Positions 53,148 through 60,549 are shown, counted from the stretch's first letter. The stretch: DNA of 64,000 nucleotides from Haemophilus parainfluenzae T3T1 (GCF_000210895.1 NC_015964.1:372001-436000); one strand, 5' to 3'. The notes: a model not told the origin generated them from the sequence alone. Translations and numbers: made by a program.

Positions 53148-53167
53148 AGCGGTCGATTGACCGCTTT
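53146..53167. terminator. Bidirectional terminator between gpD and the accessory operon
   Basis: AAAGCGGTC (53146-53154), loop GATT, GACCGCTTT (53159-53167) between convergent transcripts. Confidence 0.85.
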
Positions 53168-53174
53168 ATCTGTT

Positions 53175-53567
53175 TTAACGAATCTTATCTAATATATCAT
53201 CAATATCTCCACTTAATTTATCACGCAATGATGTTATTTGCGGATAACCAGATTCGTTAGTGTATTCATGAACATACACTCTATCATAGCCGGCCAAGGT
53301 TTGGCGGACATTTGCTGGCATAACTCTAGAGTTTTTAATTTTTCTATAGTTATCAGATAATGTGTTCGCTTTTCCTTGTAAATTAGCTTGAATTGCGTGA
53401 TCTCTTCCATCGCAATAATAACCCGCGCCATCAATATCAAATAACTTCCTATTTTGCTGATGAGCTTTGTTTATTTCATCATCTATTGCATCTTTTAGAT
53501 CATCTAAATTATCTAATAAGTCAGCAAATATACGGAGATCATCCGCAATCGTATTTAGTTTTGCCAT
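53175..53567 (-). CDS. Accessory protein of unknown function downstream of WYL-BRCT gene (orf130)
   Basis: A 130-residue acidic, mostly helical soluble protein that I do not recognise. The N-terminal 35 residues are strongly acidic and helical ('DDLRIFADLLDNLDDLKDAI'), followed by 'GAGYYCDGRDHAIQANLQGK' and a C-terminal 'YPQITSLRDKLSGDIDDILD'. It overlaps the end of the WYL-BRCT gene by 13 bases, so it is coupled to it, and is the third gene of the repressor transcript. Expression in the lysogen and position favour a lysogenic-conversion or anti-phage role, but this is inference. Confidence 0.6.
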   Translation of the reverse strand: MAKLNTIADDLRIFADLLDNLDDLKDAIDDEINKAHQQNRKLFDIDGAGYYCDGRDHAIQANLQGKANTLSDNYRKIKNSRVMPANVRQTLAGYDRVYVHEYTNESGYPQITSLRDKLSGDIDDILDKIR

Positions 53568-54256
53568 TTGGTAATTTCCCCTGTTTCTATCATGTTTATA
53601 AACTGGCTTTCATTTAACAATATCGCTCCAACATTCATTGCAGCATCAATTTTTGACGGCCCCGCGTTATATCCTGTCACTAAAAAATCCAAATTGTGCG
53701 TCACTGTTTTTCGCACTTTAAAATCATGAACCTTTGCAAGAATTTCCAAATGTTCCTTATCGGCTTTTGAAAAGCCTGTAAAACAAATTTCGAGCGGGCT
53801 TGATTTTGCTTTTTTAGTCTGAAGTTTTGGTTGGTATTTGACCGTGTCAATTCCTTGTCTTTCTAACCATTCTTCAACAGGATAATATTCACCTTCTTGT
53901 TCGATTAATCCATCAATGCGATCAAGACGGAATGTTCTTGTGTCATTTGCAGTATAGCAATACCCCTCAATATAAACATCATCAACATGAACCACACGCA
54001 CTTTGCGATGTTTTGTTATGCCATCTGCATTAGTGTATGTGAATTCAATGACATCTTTATTTTTAAGTGGCATTGAAACTGCTTCATATTCTTTTTTGAT
54101 AGACTGCTTTTGTTTTTTCTTTTTCGACCTAATGTAAAAAAAGACTATCGGCGCAACAATACAAAAGAAAAATCCACCTGCAGTATTACCGAAATATTCA
54201 GAAATCATTCCAGTAATGACTAAGAGCAGAAACGCCAACAATAAGCAAATAATCAC
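53555..54256 (-). CDS. Membrane-anchored WYL-BRCT fusion protein
   Basis: A 233-residue protein with an unusual architecture. Two membrane helices (about residues 1-17 and 26-43) are followed by a basic linker (KKKKQKQ). A WYL-type sensor region covers about 67-120 ('IEGYCYTANDTRTFRLDRID'), and a BRCT domain of the DNA-ligase type covers about 155-226 ('ICFTGFSKADKEHLEILAKV', 'VTGYNAGPSKIDAAMNVGAI'). WYL domains sense ligands in many phage-defence regulators; BRCT domains bind DNA ends or phosphoproteins. It starts with GTG nine bases after the repressor stop, so it is made in the lysogen. Function unknown. Confidence 0.75.
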   Translation of the reverse strand: MIICLLLAFLLLVITGMISEYFGNTAGGFFFCIVAPIVFFYIRSKKKKQKQSIKKEYEAVSMPLKNKDVIEFTYTNADGITKHRKVRVVHVDDVYIEGYCYTANDTRTFRLDRIDGLIEQEGEYYPVEEWLERQGIDTVKYQPKLQTKKAKSSPLEICFTGFSKADKEHLEILAKVHDFKVRKTVTHNLDFLVTGYNAGPSKIDAAMNVGAILLNESQFINMIETGEITKWQN

Positions 54257-54265
54257 TAAAGGGTC

Positions 54266-54940
54266 CTACCACTTCCGCCACTTCATCGGCATGCTGAATA
54301 TTACCCTGCCGTGGATAAATACATCGTCATCTTGCGTGAATGTCCATTCTTTGTATGTTGGATTGTCGGAAATGACGAGCATTTCTTTTCCCACTTTTTG
54401 CAAGCGTTTGATGAATGTTTGGCCGTCAAAGGTGAAAACATAAAGACCGTCGGCGGCAAAGTAATTTTCGGAAATATCCACGTAAAGCAAATCACCGCTT
54501 TCAAGGGTTGGCGCCATGCTATCCCCTTTCACTGTGATCAACTTCAAATATTTTGCATCAGCACGTCCGAATTGTTGACGGAAGAACGTTAAATCAAATT
54601 CTTGTGAAAGCAAGCCTTGTTCGGTTGGGCTTAAATATGCCCCGTTTCCGGCACTCGCTTCCACGTCCAAAATATCAATCCGCACTGTGTTTGGGTTTTG
54701 CGGTTCGCTCACTTCTACAATGCGATAAGACGGATCAGGGTCGCCTTCCCCTGTTTTTAACCAATGCGGGTCCACATTAAGTGCGGCCGCAATTTCTAAA
54801 ATATTTTTAGGGTTTAATGTTTCGCCATTTGCAATCTTTGCGATTGCTGGTTGAGAAACTCCAATCATCTTTGCAAAAGCATTCATTGAAAGATGTTTTT
54901 CGTAAAGTAAAGTTTTAAAGCGTGTAGATAAATCAGGCAT
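54266..54940 (-). CDS. CI-type repressor with LexA-like S24 autocleavage domain
   Basis: A 224-residue repressor. An N-terminal XRE helix-turn-helix is at about residues 18-40 ('NAFAKMIGVSQPAIAKIANG'). The C-terminal S24 domain has the Ala97-Gly98 cleavage site in 'VEASAGNGA', nucleophile Ser141 in 'VKGDSMAPTL' and Lys178 in 'QTFIKRL'. All three elements needed for RecA-stimulated cleavage are present, so the prophage should be SOS-inducible, unlike P2 itself, whose C repressor lacks this domain. It is divergent from the Cro-like gene over a 119-base operator region and heads the accessory operon. Confidence 0.93.
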   Translation of the reverse strand: MPDLSTRFKTLLYEKHLSMNAFAKMIGVSQPAIAKIANGETLNPKNILEIAAALNVDPHWLKTGEGDPDPSYRIVEVSEPQNPNTVRIDILDVEASAGNGAYLSPTEQGLLSQEFDLTFFRQQFGRADAKYLKLITVKGDSMAPTLESGDLLYVDISENYFAADGLYVFTFDGQTFIKRLQKVGKEMLVISDNPTYKEWTFTQDDDVFIHGRVIFSMPMKWRKW

Positions 54941-55059
54941 TTTTTCTCCTTTAGTGTGATAGTTTAAAACCTAAGTTATAAAATATCATCAAAAAAGTTA
55001 TTGCAATATTAAAACTTTCAGATTAATATGTTTCAAACTTTAGTTTTATAGGTAATTTT
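54941..55059. promoter_or_regulatory. Lysogeny switch: divergent promoters and operators
   Basis: A 119-base AT-rich region between repressor and Cro-like genes. Rightward, TTGCAA (55001-55006), a 17-base spacer and TAATAT (55024-55029) form a good early promoter. The palindrome AAACTTTAGTTT (55035-55046) and related AAACTTT / AGTTTAAA motifs at 55012 and 54961 are candidate operators. TTGCAA is itself palindromic and could also serve a leftward promoter. Confidence 0.6.
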
Positions 55060-55272
55060 ATGAAAGGAATTAAACAAGCAGTTGCACTTTGCAACGGGCA
55101 ATCTTCCCTTGCTAGAGCTTGCGGAGTGAGCCAAACAGCAGTGCTTAAGTGGCTTTGCGGTGGAAAAATGGATGTGAAATATATTCCCGCCATTATCAAA
55201 GCAACAGAAGGCAAAGTAAGAGCCGAAGATTTACGCCCTGATGTAGATTGGGCAGTGATTCGGAATAGTTAA
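55060..55272 (+). CDS. Cro/YdaS-type early repressor
   Basis: A 70-residue helix-turn-helix protein of the YdaS/Cro group ('MKGIKQAVALCNGQSSLARA', 'CGVSQTAVLKWLCGGKMDVK'), divergent from the CI-type gene. It should repress the lysogeny promoter when the phage enters lytic growth, and possibly acts as Cox-like directionality factor. Its last 20 bases and the following DNA are duplicated at 56143-56167. Confidence 0.88.
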   Translation: MKGIKQAVALCNGQSSLARACGVSQTAVLKWLCGGKMDVKYIPAIIKATEGKVRAEDLRPDVDWAVIRNS

Positions 55273-55277
55273 ACAAT
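55253..55277 (+). repeat. 25-bp direct repeat, left copy (end of Cro-like gene)
   Basis: The 25 bases from CAGTGATTCGGAATAGTT onward are identical to 56143-56167. This copy contains the last codons and stop of the Cro-like gene. Confidence 0.95.
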
Positions 55278-55307
55278 GTGAACAAACACCGGAAGACGAT
55301 GGCAATA

Positions 55308-55730
55308 CTAGCCAGTTTTTTGTTTTAACAGTGGCGGCAACGCCACAATGCCGATGGCATAAAACATGGCTTTTAACGAGGCGTATTGCTTAATGGCTTG
55401 TTGCGGAACTTCGCTGAAATTAAAGCCAAATTGTTGTAGTTCCGCTTGGCTGAAACTACCGAGTGCAAAGACAAAAATGCAAACGCCACATAAGTAGGAA
55501 TGTTGTCCTTGAATGTGCAAGTGTTTGGTGTACGGAATCGTTTTTTTATATACCCAATAAATCACGAATGACATCAACAGCAATATAACAAGTTGAATAT
55601 CGGCATTGATTTCCGGCACAAGTGCAAAGCGAGTGTAGACATAAACTAACCCGAATGTCGCCCAATAAGCCACGGTATCAATGATGATGCCTTTCGCAAA
55701 AATCAGGTGTTTTTTTATTTTTTCGAACAT
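55308..55730 (-). CDS. Four-helix membrane protein in repeat-bounded cassette
   Basis: A 140-residue inner-membrane protein with four predicted helices (about residues 13-37, 44-62, 80-95, 117-133) that I do not recognise. It is transcribed against the early operon, with AAGG at fitting distance from its ATG. The start codons of this and the next gene are only 11 bases apart, back to back. Opposite orientation within an early operon suggests its own promoter and expression in the lysogen, as for superinfection-exclusion or other lysogenic-conversion proteins. That role is inferred from context only. Confidence 0.6.
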   Translation of the reverse strand: MFEKIKKHLIFAKGIIIDTVAYWATFGLVYVYTRFALVPEINADIQLVILLLMSFVIYWVYKKTIPYTKHLHIQGQHSYLCGVCIFVFALGSFSQAELQQFGFNFSEVPQQAIKQYASLKAMFYAIGIVALPPLLKQKTG

Positions 55731-55741
55731 AGGAGTGCCTT

Positions 55742-55939
55742 ATGGCTAAAAAAGTGGATGAACAATTATGGGTTCGCGTATTGGAACTTGAACAAGCCTT
55801 GAAAGACCAGGAAAAACAAACCAAGCAAAGAATAGACGAACTGGGACAGCAATACCATGATCACCATAACCATTTACCAGCTTTATGTTTTATCTGCGCT
55901 GTAATAGGAACGTTCTGTGCATTCCAATTTTTTAGATAG
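55742..55939 (+). CDS. Coiled-coil tail-anchored membrane protein in cassette
   Basis: A 65-residue protein: residues about 5-38 form a charged coiled coil ('VLELEQALKDQEKQTKQRID'), a His-rich stretch 'HDHHNH' follows, and the C-terminus is one membrane helix (about 46-63, 'PALCFICAVIGTFCAFQFF'). AGGAG precedes the ATG. It is divergent from the four-helix protein with an 11-base gap, so the two may form a unit. Function unknown. Confidence 0.6.
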   Translation: MAKKVDEQLWVRVLELEQALKDQEKQTKQRIDELGQQYHDHHNHLPALCFICAVIGTFCAFQFFR

Positions 55940-55981
55940 CAAAAGTATAACAAAGTAAACAAAAACAACAAGGAAAAGGGT

Positions 55982-56137
55982 GTGGCGAAAACAGAAAAAA
56001 AACGCGAACTAAAATCTGAAATTATTGCATTTCGTGTGACGGCAAGTTTTAAAGAAAAGTTACAAGAAATGGCTCAAGCGGATAAACGGGAATTGAATGA
56101 TTTTATCCGTTTGAAATTGGAAGAATGTATTAATTAA
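55982..56137 (+). CDS. Small ribbon-helix-helix protein in cassette
   Basis: A 51-residue basic protein starting with GTG after AAGGAAAAGGG. The stretch 'IIAFRVTASFKEKLQEMAQA' and 'NDFIRLKLEECIN' fits the beta-helix-helix fold of CopG/Arc-type DNA-binding proteins. It probably regulates its own cassette. It ends five bases before the right copy of the 25-bp repeat. Confidence 0.65.
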   Translation: MAKTEKKRELKSEIIAFRVTASFKEKLQEMAQADKRELNDFIRLKLEECIN

Positions 56138-56142
56138 TGGGT

Positions 56143-56167
56143 CAGTGATTCGGAATAGTTAAACAAT
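56143..56167 (+). repeat. 25-bp direct repeat, right copy
   Basis: Identical to 55253-55277 although it no longer encodes the Cro-like C-terminus in a complete gene. The two copies bound 865 bp that hold three genes of unknown role. Confidence 0.95.
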
Positions 56168-56182
56168 AAAAGGTGATAAATA

Positions 56183-56425
56183 GTGAACGTAGATCATAAA
56201 TGCGCAAATTGCGGAAGTAATAACATCCGTGTGCGAACTTCCGAAAAAATCGGTTTGTTGTCAATCGACGTGTTGGCTTACTGCAACAACTGCGGCACAG
56301 AATTAAGAGTGCAAAGCCAAATTACAAGAGTAAGAACGCCAATCTATAACGACCGCCCAGAAGCATTAAGTGCGAATAAGCCGTTAAATCAGATTGACGA
56401 GCGTCAGCAAGAAATCGACATCTAG
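56183..56425 (+). CDS. Ogr/Delta-like zinc-finger late activator (candidate)
   Basis: An 80-residue protein with a four-cysteine finger, Cys7-X2-Cys10 and Cys34-X2-Cys37, in 'HKCANCGSNNIRVRTSEKIG' and 'LAYCNNCGTELRVQSQITRV'. Spacing and the 'IR.RTSE' stretch resemble the Ogr/Delta family, which activates P2-type late promoters. GTG start after AAAGG. In P2 ogr lies after D; here it is in the early operon, where timely activation of the late genes would make sense. Its proposed targets are the 19-bp sites at 34985, 43609 and 48876. Confidence 0.7.
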   Translation: MNVDHKCANCGSNNIRVRTSEKIGLLSIDVLAYCNNCGTELRVQSQITRVRTPIYNDRPEALSANKPLNQIDERQQEIDI

Positions 56426-56517
56426 TCTTTAATTTCCATCAAGATTTTTAAACACCGTCGTTTGAAGAAATTCATTCGACAGGATTTTTGCATCCAAAAT
56501 TTAGGGAGAACCAAAAA

Positions 56518-56779
56518 ATGAGCAACAAAAAAATACACCTACGACAACGGCAGAACACGCAAAGACCGTGTGAATGTATGGCAGTTAGAAAAACGTGTGA
56601 AAAAGTTGGAAGCGCAAATTCAAATCATCAACCGTCACATTAATCATCAAGCAGGATTAAACCAACAACAAGTGCTATTGAATGAAAGCCTTCACGACCG
56701 TGTGGCACTGCTTGAAAAAGCAAGTTGGAGCAAGCAAGGGATGTTTGGTCGTTGGTTAAGTTGGGTTCAAGGGAAATAA
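56518..56779 (+). pseudogene. Early phage protein with +1 frameshift in an A7 run
   Basis: A strong ribosome site (AGGGAGA) precedes ATG 56518, but after 'MSNKK' the frame shifts: one extra A in the run 56527-56533 separates this start from a good frame reading 'TYDNGRTRKDRVNVWQLEKR' and ending at 56779. The downstream part is a coiled coil ('LEKRVKKLEAQIQIINRHIN'). Either the gene is broken, or slippage restores it, or it starts at an internal GTG (56570). Function unknown. Confidence 0.55.
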
Positions 56780-56794
56780 GCAAGGGGGCGTGTG

Positions 56795-57154
56795 ATGTAC
56801 GTTTCAGGCAAAGAAAGTGCGGCGGCAAAATTCTGCAAAGAAAATCAAATTGCGGTTGAGCCTGTGCAAAGTTGGGGCGATTGCCGCCATGTGATCGGTA
56901 AAAGTCGCTATCGCGTGGAATACGCTTTCAGCAACCTTTCACAAGGCGAAAGAGAAATCCTGTTGGCAATGGCAGAACTCGACATCAATGATTTAGTTAG
57001 CACCACATTTTCAGGCGAGAAACTACACCACTACACCGAAAACGGACAACGCAAAATCGCCAAAGCGTTTCGCAAAGTGAGGTTGATTTCGGGGATGTTT
57101 CCGAAAGGCATTACCGAACGCGAATTCACATTGATTGATAAAGCATTGAATTAG
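56795..57154 (+). CDS. Early phage protein of unknown function
   Basis: A 119-residue soluble protein following AAGGGGG. Segments such as 'WGDCRHVIGKSRYRVEYAFS' and 'FRKVRLISGMFPKGITEREF' look like conserved early proteins of Pasteurellaceae P2-like phages, but I cannot name a function. It is in the rightward early operon, eight bases before the next gene. Confidence 0.65.
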   Translation: MYVSGKESAAAKFCKENQIAVEPVQSWGDCRHVIGKSRYRVEYAFSNLSQGEREILLAMAELDINDLVSTTFSGEKLHHYTENGQRKIAKAFRKVRLISGMFPKGITEREFTLIDKALN

Positions 57155-57162
57155 GGGGAAGT

Positions 57163-57417
57163 ATGGCAACCGTTATTTTAAGTCGTGGCGCATTGAGCAT
57201 TGTGGCAAAGGAATATTATCAAAAACTCAATAAGGCGCAGGAAAAACTCTTCGCTTACATCTATCACTTAGACAAAGGCGATGAAGAACAAGCAAGACAA
57301 GCATTTAACGAATTTATTGAAAACGGTGATTTAGCGACAAAAGCACGCCAAATCTTTTTGCAAAAATACAGCGATTGGGAGCAATGGCAAGCCAATCCAC
57401 GGAGAAAATCAGCATGA
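57163..57417 (+). CDS. Small early phage protein of unknown function
   Basis: An 84-residue, largely helical protein ('YYQKLNKAQEKLFAYIYHLD', 'ARQIFLQKYSDWEQWQANPR'). No motif I recognise. Its stop overlaps the following ATG by four bases (ATGA), so it is coupled to the ANR-type gene. Confidence 0.65.
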   Translation: MATVILSRGALSIVAKEYYQKLNKAQEKLFAYIYHLDKGDEEQARQAFNEFIENGDLATKARQIFLQKYSDWEQWQANPRRKSA

Positions 57418-57662
57418 GAACAAAATTCATCGCCTTTAAAACGGCAATCGAAACCGCCGCAGAAGCAGAACGCGAAAAACAATATTTAAAAGCCGCACAG
57501 TTTTGGCGCAAAGCCTATCAGTTAGCACCAACACCGGAAGAAGATTGGTGCTTTGCACGTGCAGATCGTTGTTTTAAAGCCGCCATTGATACAGGCGCAA
57601 TCAAGGTAAGAAAAAGCAGACAGTTAGATTTCAAGGATTTTTGGGAGAAAGGCAATGAGTGA
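57414..57662 (+). CDS. ANR-family transcriptional regulator-like protein
   Basis: An 82-residue protein with the ANR pattern of a helical core: 'AAEAEREKQYLKAAQFWRKA' and 'EEDWCFARADRCFKAAI'. Members elsewhere inhibit AraC-type regulators by direct binding; in phages their target is unknown. ATG 57414 overlaps the preceding stop, and the stop overlaps the next gene by eight bases. Confidence 0.75.
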   Translation: MRTKFIAFKTAIETAAEAEREKQYLKAAQFWRKAYQLAPTPEEDWCFARADRCFKAAIDTGAIKVRKSRQLDFKDFWEKGNE

Positions 57663-57768
57663 TTTTTTCATTGGATTAGCGGTGGTGATGTTGGGCTGTT
57701 TTATGGCTGCCGCCTTATTAGATGCCGCCTTGTGTTGGTTGGCAAGTTGGATAAGCAAGCACTTTTAA
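57655..57768 (+). CDS. Small membrane protein (37 aa) in the early operon
   Basis: A 37-residue frame that is almost entirely one membrane segment ('FFIGLAVVMLGCFMAAALLD') with a basic C-terminus. It overlaps the ANR-type gene by eight bases and ends 12 bases before the next start, consistent with a real coupled gene. Function unknown. Confidence 0.5.
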   Translation: MSDFFIGLAVVMLGCFMAAALLDAALCWLASWISKHF

Positions 57769-57780
57769 GGATAAAACAAA

Positions 57781-58089
57781 ATGAGTACCGATATTTACAT
57801 CAATTTAGATTGCGGAGCCGAATTACAAATCACCAAGATTGGCGACCGCTTTCAAGTGTTAGAGATTGTCGCAGATAGTGACGGTTGGCGAAAACAAAAA
57901 GCAAGAGTGATTGGGCGATTACATAACACCATCATTGGCGCAGTGAATGAAGTCCGCAACTTTGCCTTAGCACAATATGAAGTGCTTTCACTCACTGAAA
58001 TGGAAAGTGCGATCAACTCAACCAATCAAGCCATTAAAGATTACTTTGATCAGCACAATGAATATTTAGCCAACTTACAAAGAGCATAG
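57781..58089 (+). CDS. Early phage protein of unknown function
   Basis: A 102-residue soluble protein just before the replication gene. The N-terminal half is beta-rich ('YINLDCGAELQITKIGDRFQ'), the C-terminal half helical ('MESAINSTNQAIKDYFDQHN'). No recognised motif. A role in regulating or assisting replication is possible only by position. Confidence 0.6.
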   Translation: MSTDIYINLDCGAELQITKIGDRFQVLEIVADSDGWRKQKARVIGRLHNTIIGAVNEVRNFALAQYEVLSLTEMESAINSTNQAIKDYFDQHNEYLANLQRA

Positions 58090-58096
58090 AAATAAA

Positions 58097-60295
58097 ATGA
58101 TGAACTGGGAGCAACAACGAGACAATAACATCGCTAAACGTGATTTGGCGATGGAAGAAGCTCGTTTGGCAAGAATGGAAAGTGCGGCTAAAACTAACCG
58201 CACTTTAGACTTGCCGCAAGCAACTGCCGCACAAATTGAGCTGTTTGCGGTTGCTCCTAATCATTTTGATTATGTTGAAAAACTGCTTTCAGATTTACCA
58301 CGCAAACGCCAACGTGAACACTTCCGCAATGTGTGGTTGCGTGCTTATCGCAGTGTGAAAGATGATGGGTCAATTAGTTTTAGCTTAGGCAATAAACAAG
58401 CCCGCATTGCCAACACCACCTTGCGTGATGTTTTAACCAATCGTTTGGAAGCCGTTTTTGAGCAATATCGCATATCTGTTTCGTGGTTGCTTGAACGCAA
58501 ACACTATTCCGCCAACTTGGCTATGCAAAAGCCTGTGGATAGTAAAGGCTTGCATTTTTATCTATTAGGCGAACGCCAATTAAAAGAGATCGCCTACAAA
58601 CTCGCCTTGCACTTCAACGGATTGCAAAGCGATTTTGTGGAAGATTGTGCCAATCAAAAAGCCATTGGGCTATTAAGTGCGGTCGATTTTTCACGTTTAA
58701 GCAGTGATCTGCACCGCCTTTGTGCTGATGTTTGCAAGAACATTGGCTTTCCACTTAAAAGCCAACACCGCCTAGAAGAAGGGAAACGCCTTTCTGTGCA
58801 ACAGCAAGAAGGCGAATTGTTGCGTGTGGTATGCGAAAAATACTGGTTTCGCACATTACGCAACACGCAAAAACGCCTTATCGAGCATTTGGCGATTGGT
58901 TGCGGTGAAGTATCGGCAAAAGTTAGCCCTTACATTTCAACAGGTACATTGAGCGATTACCGCAATCAACAAAAAGCCAACCTGGAATATTTAAAACAGA
59001 TGATTATTGAAAACATTGACGATCCATCCGACCAGGTGGAATTGATGGCAATGTGGCAAAAATCTTCCGGTAATCCTGCCATCCGTTTCAACGAGATGAT
59101 GAACCGCTTGCGTGGCGTGGACGAATGGGCCACTGAAAAAGGCTATGTGTCATTGTTCTTAACCATGACCGCCCCTTCATCGTTCCATGCGACACACAAC
59201 AACGGCACAAATAACAAGAAATGGAAAGGTGCAGACCCACGCACAACCCACGCTTATTTAAGTAAGAATTGGGCGCAGTTGCGTGCATTGTTTGCTAAGC
59301 GTGGCATAGGATTTTTTGGTATGCGTGGCGTTGAGCCACACCATGACGCCACACCACACTGGCACTTGCTTGTGTATGTGAAAGCGGAAGATAAAGAAGA
59401 AGTGATCCGTTTATTTAAATCAAAAGCTTTAGAGTTAGACGGCGATGAATTCGGGGCGAAAAAACACCGTTGCCGTGTTGATGAAATTGACCCTGCAAAA
59501 GGTTCTGCCGTTTCTTATATTGCGAAATACATTGCCAAAAACATTTATGCAGGCAATCAGAAAGATGAAACATCAGACGAAGTGGAAGGATTGAAACTAG
59601 ACGAAAACGTGCAACGTGTGCGTGCGTGGGCGAACCTTTGGGGCATTCGTCAATTCCAGTTTTACGGCAATCCGCCCATTTCTGTGTGGCGTGAATTACG
59701 CAAATTAGAAAAATGGCAATTAGATGATGTCGATGACAAGACCATTGCAGACGCGCAAGCCGTTTGTGATGTGGCTTGTTTTGCAAGCTATTTAGAGTTG
59801 CAAGGGGGCGCAATGGCTAAACGTGAAGATCAGCCATTATGCGTGGAATATGAAGAAAGCGAGCCGAACCAATACGGCGAAAGAAGAAAGAAAATTGTGG
59901 GGGTGAAAAACCGTTTCAGTTTAGCAAGTGTAAGAACAAAACTTAAAAATTGGATTATCAAAAAAGGCACAGTGGCAGATGTTGCAACTGATGCCAATGC
60001 GGAGACCACCGAAACAAACAAGGAGCGGAGCGACGCTTGGACTTGTGTCAGTAACTGTAACCGTTCAGAAATTGAACAAAAGGTAAAAAATGCACTTTTA
60101 CCTGTCGGTTTTATGATTAATCGTTCACAAATTGATCTATTAATCAAACATAAACGGTTACGGCTTAATGACTTTCAGTGGATTTGTTATGAAAACGACA
60201 ACGTTTTCATTAAAGAAGAAAAAATACCGCTCTTTTCTGTGAAAAAATTTAGTCAGAAAGTGACTGGATTTTGGGAAAGATTGGGGAAAATGTAG
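58097..60295 (+). CDS. A: Replication initiation endonuclease (P2 gpA-like)
   Basis: A 732-residue rolling-circle replication protein. The metal-binding HUH motif is His421-Trp-His423 in 'TPHWHLLVYV', and the two catalytic tyrosines are Tyr474 and Tyr478 in 'SYIAKYIAKNIY', corresponding to the paired tyrosines of P2 gpA. It nicks the plus origin, usually inside its own gene, and stays linked to the 5' end. USS copies lie inside at 58197 and 58675. About 30 residues shorter than P2 gpA, with all key residues present. Confidence 0.93.
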   Translation: MMNWEQQRDNNIAKRDLAMEEARLARMESAAKTNRTLDLPQATAAQIELFAVAPNHFDYVEKLLSDLPRKRQREHFRNVWLRAYRSVKDDGSISFSLGNKQARIANTTLRDVLTNRLEAVFEQYRISVSWLLERKHYSANLAMQKPVDSKGLHFYLLGERQLKEIAYKLALHFNGLQSDFVEDCANQKAIGLLSAVDFSRLSSDLHRLCADVCKNIGFPLKSQHRLEEGKRLSVQQQEGELLRVVCEKYWFRTLRNTQKRLIEHLAIGCGEVSAKVSPYISTGTLSDYRNQQKANLEYLKQMIIENIDDPSDQVELMAMWQKSSGNPAIRFNEMMNRLRGVDEWATEKGYVSLFLTMTAPSSFHATHNNGTNNKKWKGADPRTTHAYLSKNWAQLRALFAKRGIGFFGMRGVEPHHDATPHWHLLVYVKAEDKEEVIRLFKSKALELDGDEFGAKKHRCRVDEIDPAKGSAVSYIAKYIAKNIYAGNQKDETSDEVEGLKLDENVQRVRAWANLWGIRQFQFYGNPPISVWRELRKLEKWQLDDVDDKTIADAQAVCDVACFASYLELQGGAMAKREDQPLCVEYEESEPNQYGERRKKIVGVKNRFSLASVRTKLKNWIIKKGTVADVATDANAETTETNKERSDAWTCVSNCNRSEIEQKVKNALLPVGFMINRSQIDLLIKHKRLRLNDFQWICYENDNVFIKEEKIPLFSVKKFSQKVTGFWERLGKM

Positions 60296-60302
60296 GTTAA
60301 TT

Positions 60303-60549
60303 ATGAAAAAAGTAAAAAAAAACAATAAAAATAAAACCGTCAGTGGAACGGATATCTAATGGCGTAAATTCGCCAGTAAGAAAAATTGTGCAAATTGCTA
60401 TGTCAAATACTTTGTGCAATGAAGGTTATATGGAATCAATGATTGCTTTGTGTAACGATGGTTCTTTGTGGCAAAGAAACATCGGGATTACCGAACGCAA
60501 AAGCAACGGTGGTGAATGGTTTAGACTTAATGATATTCCGCAGGATTAA
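60303..60549 (+). CDS. Small early protein; ATG separated by an A9 run from the main frame
   Basis: The clear coding part (from GTG 60343 to 60549, 'NEGYMESMIALCNDGSLWQR') is a 68-residue protein resembling bacterial and phage 'W...l' beta-propeller-like fragments, function unknown. An ATG at 60303 would encode a lysine-rich start, but a run of nine A (60314-60322) puts it one base out of frame. With eight A the two would join into one 81-residue gene. True start uncertain; slippage or a mutation is possible. Confidence 0.5.

Noticed and set aside
55060-56137. YdaS-type Cro and RHH protein as a toxin-antitoxin pair
   Set aside because: The genes are separated by the repeat boundary and by a membrane gene pair; no toxin-like partner is adjacent to the YdaS-type gene.
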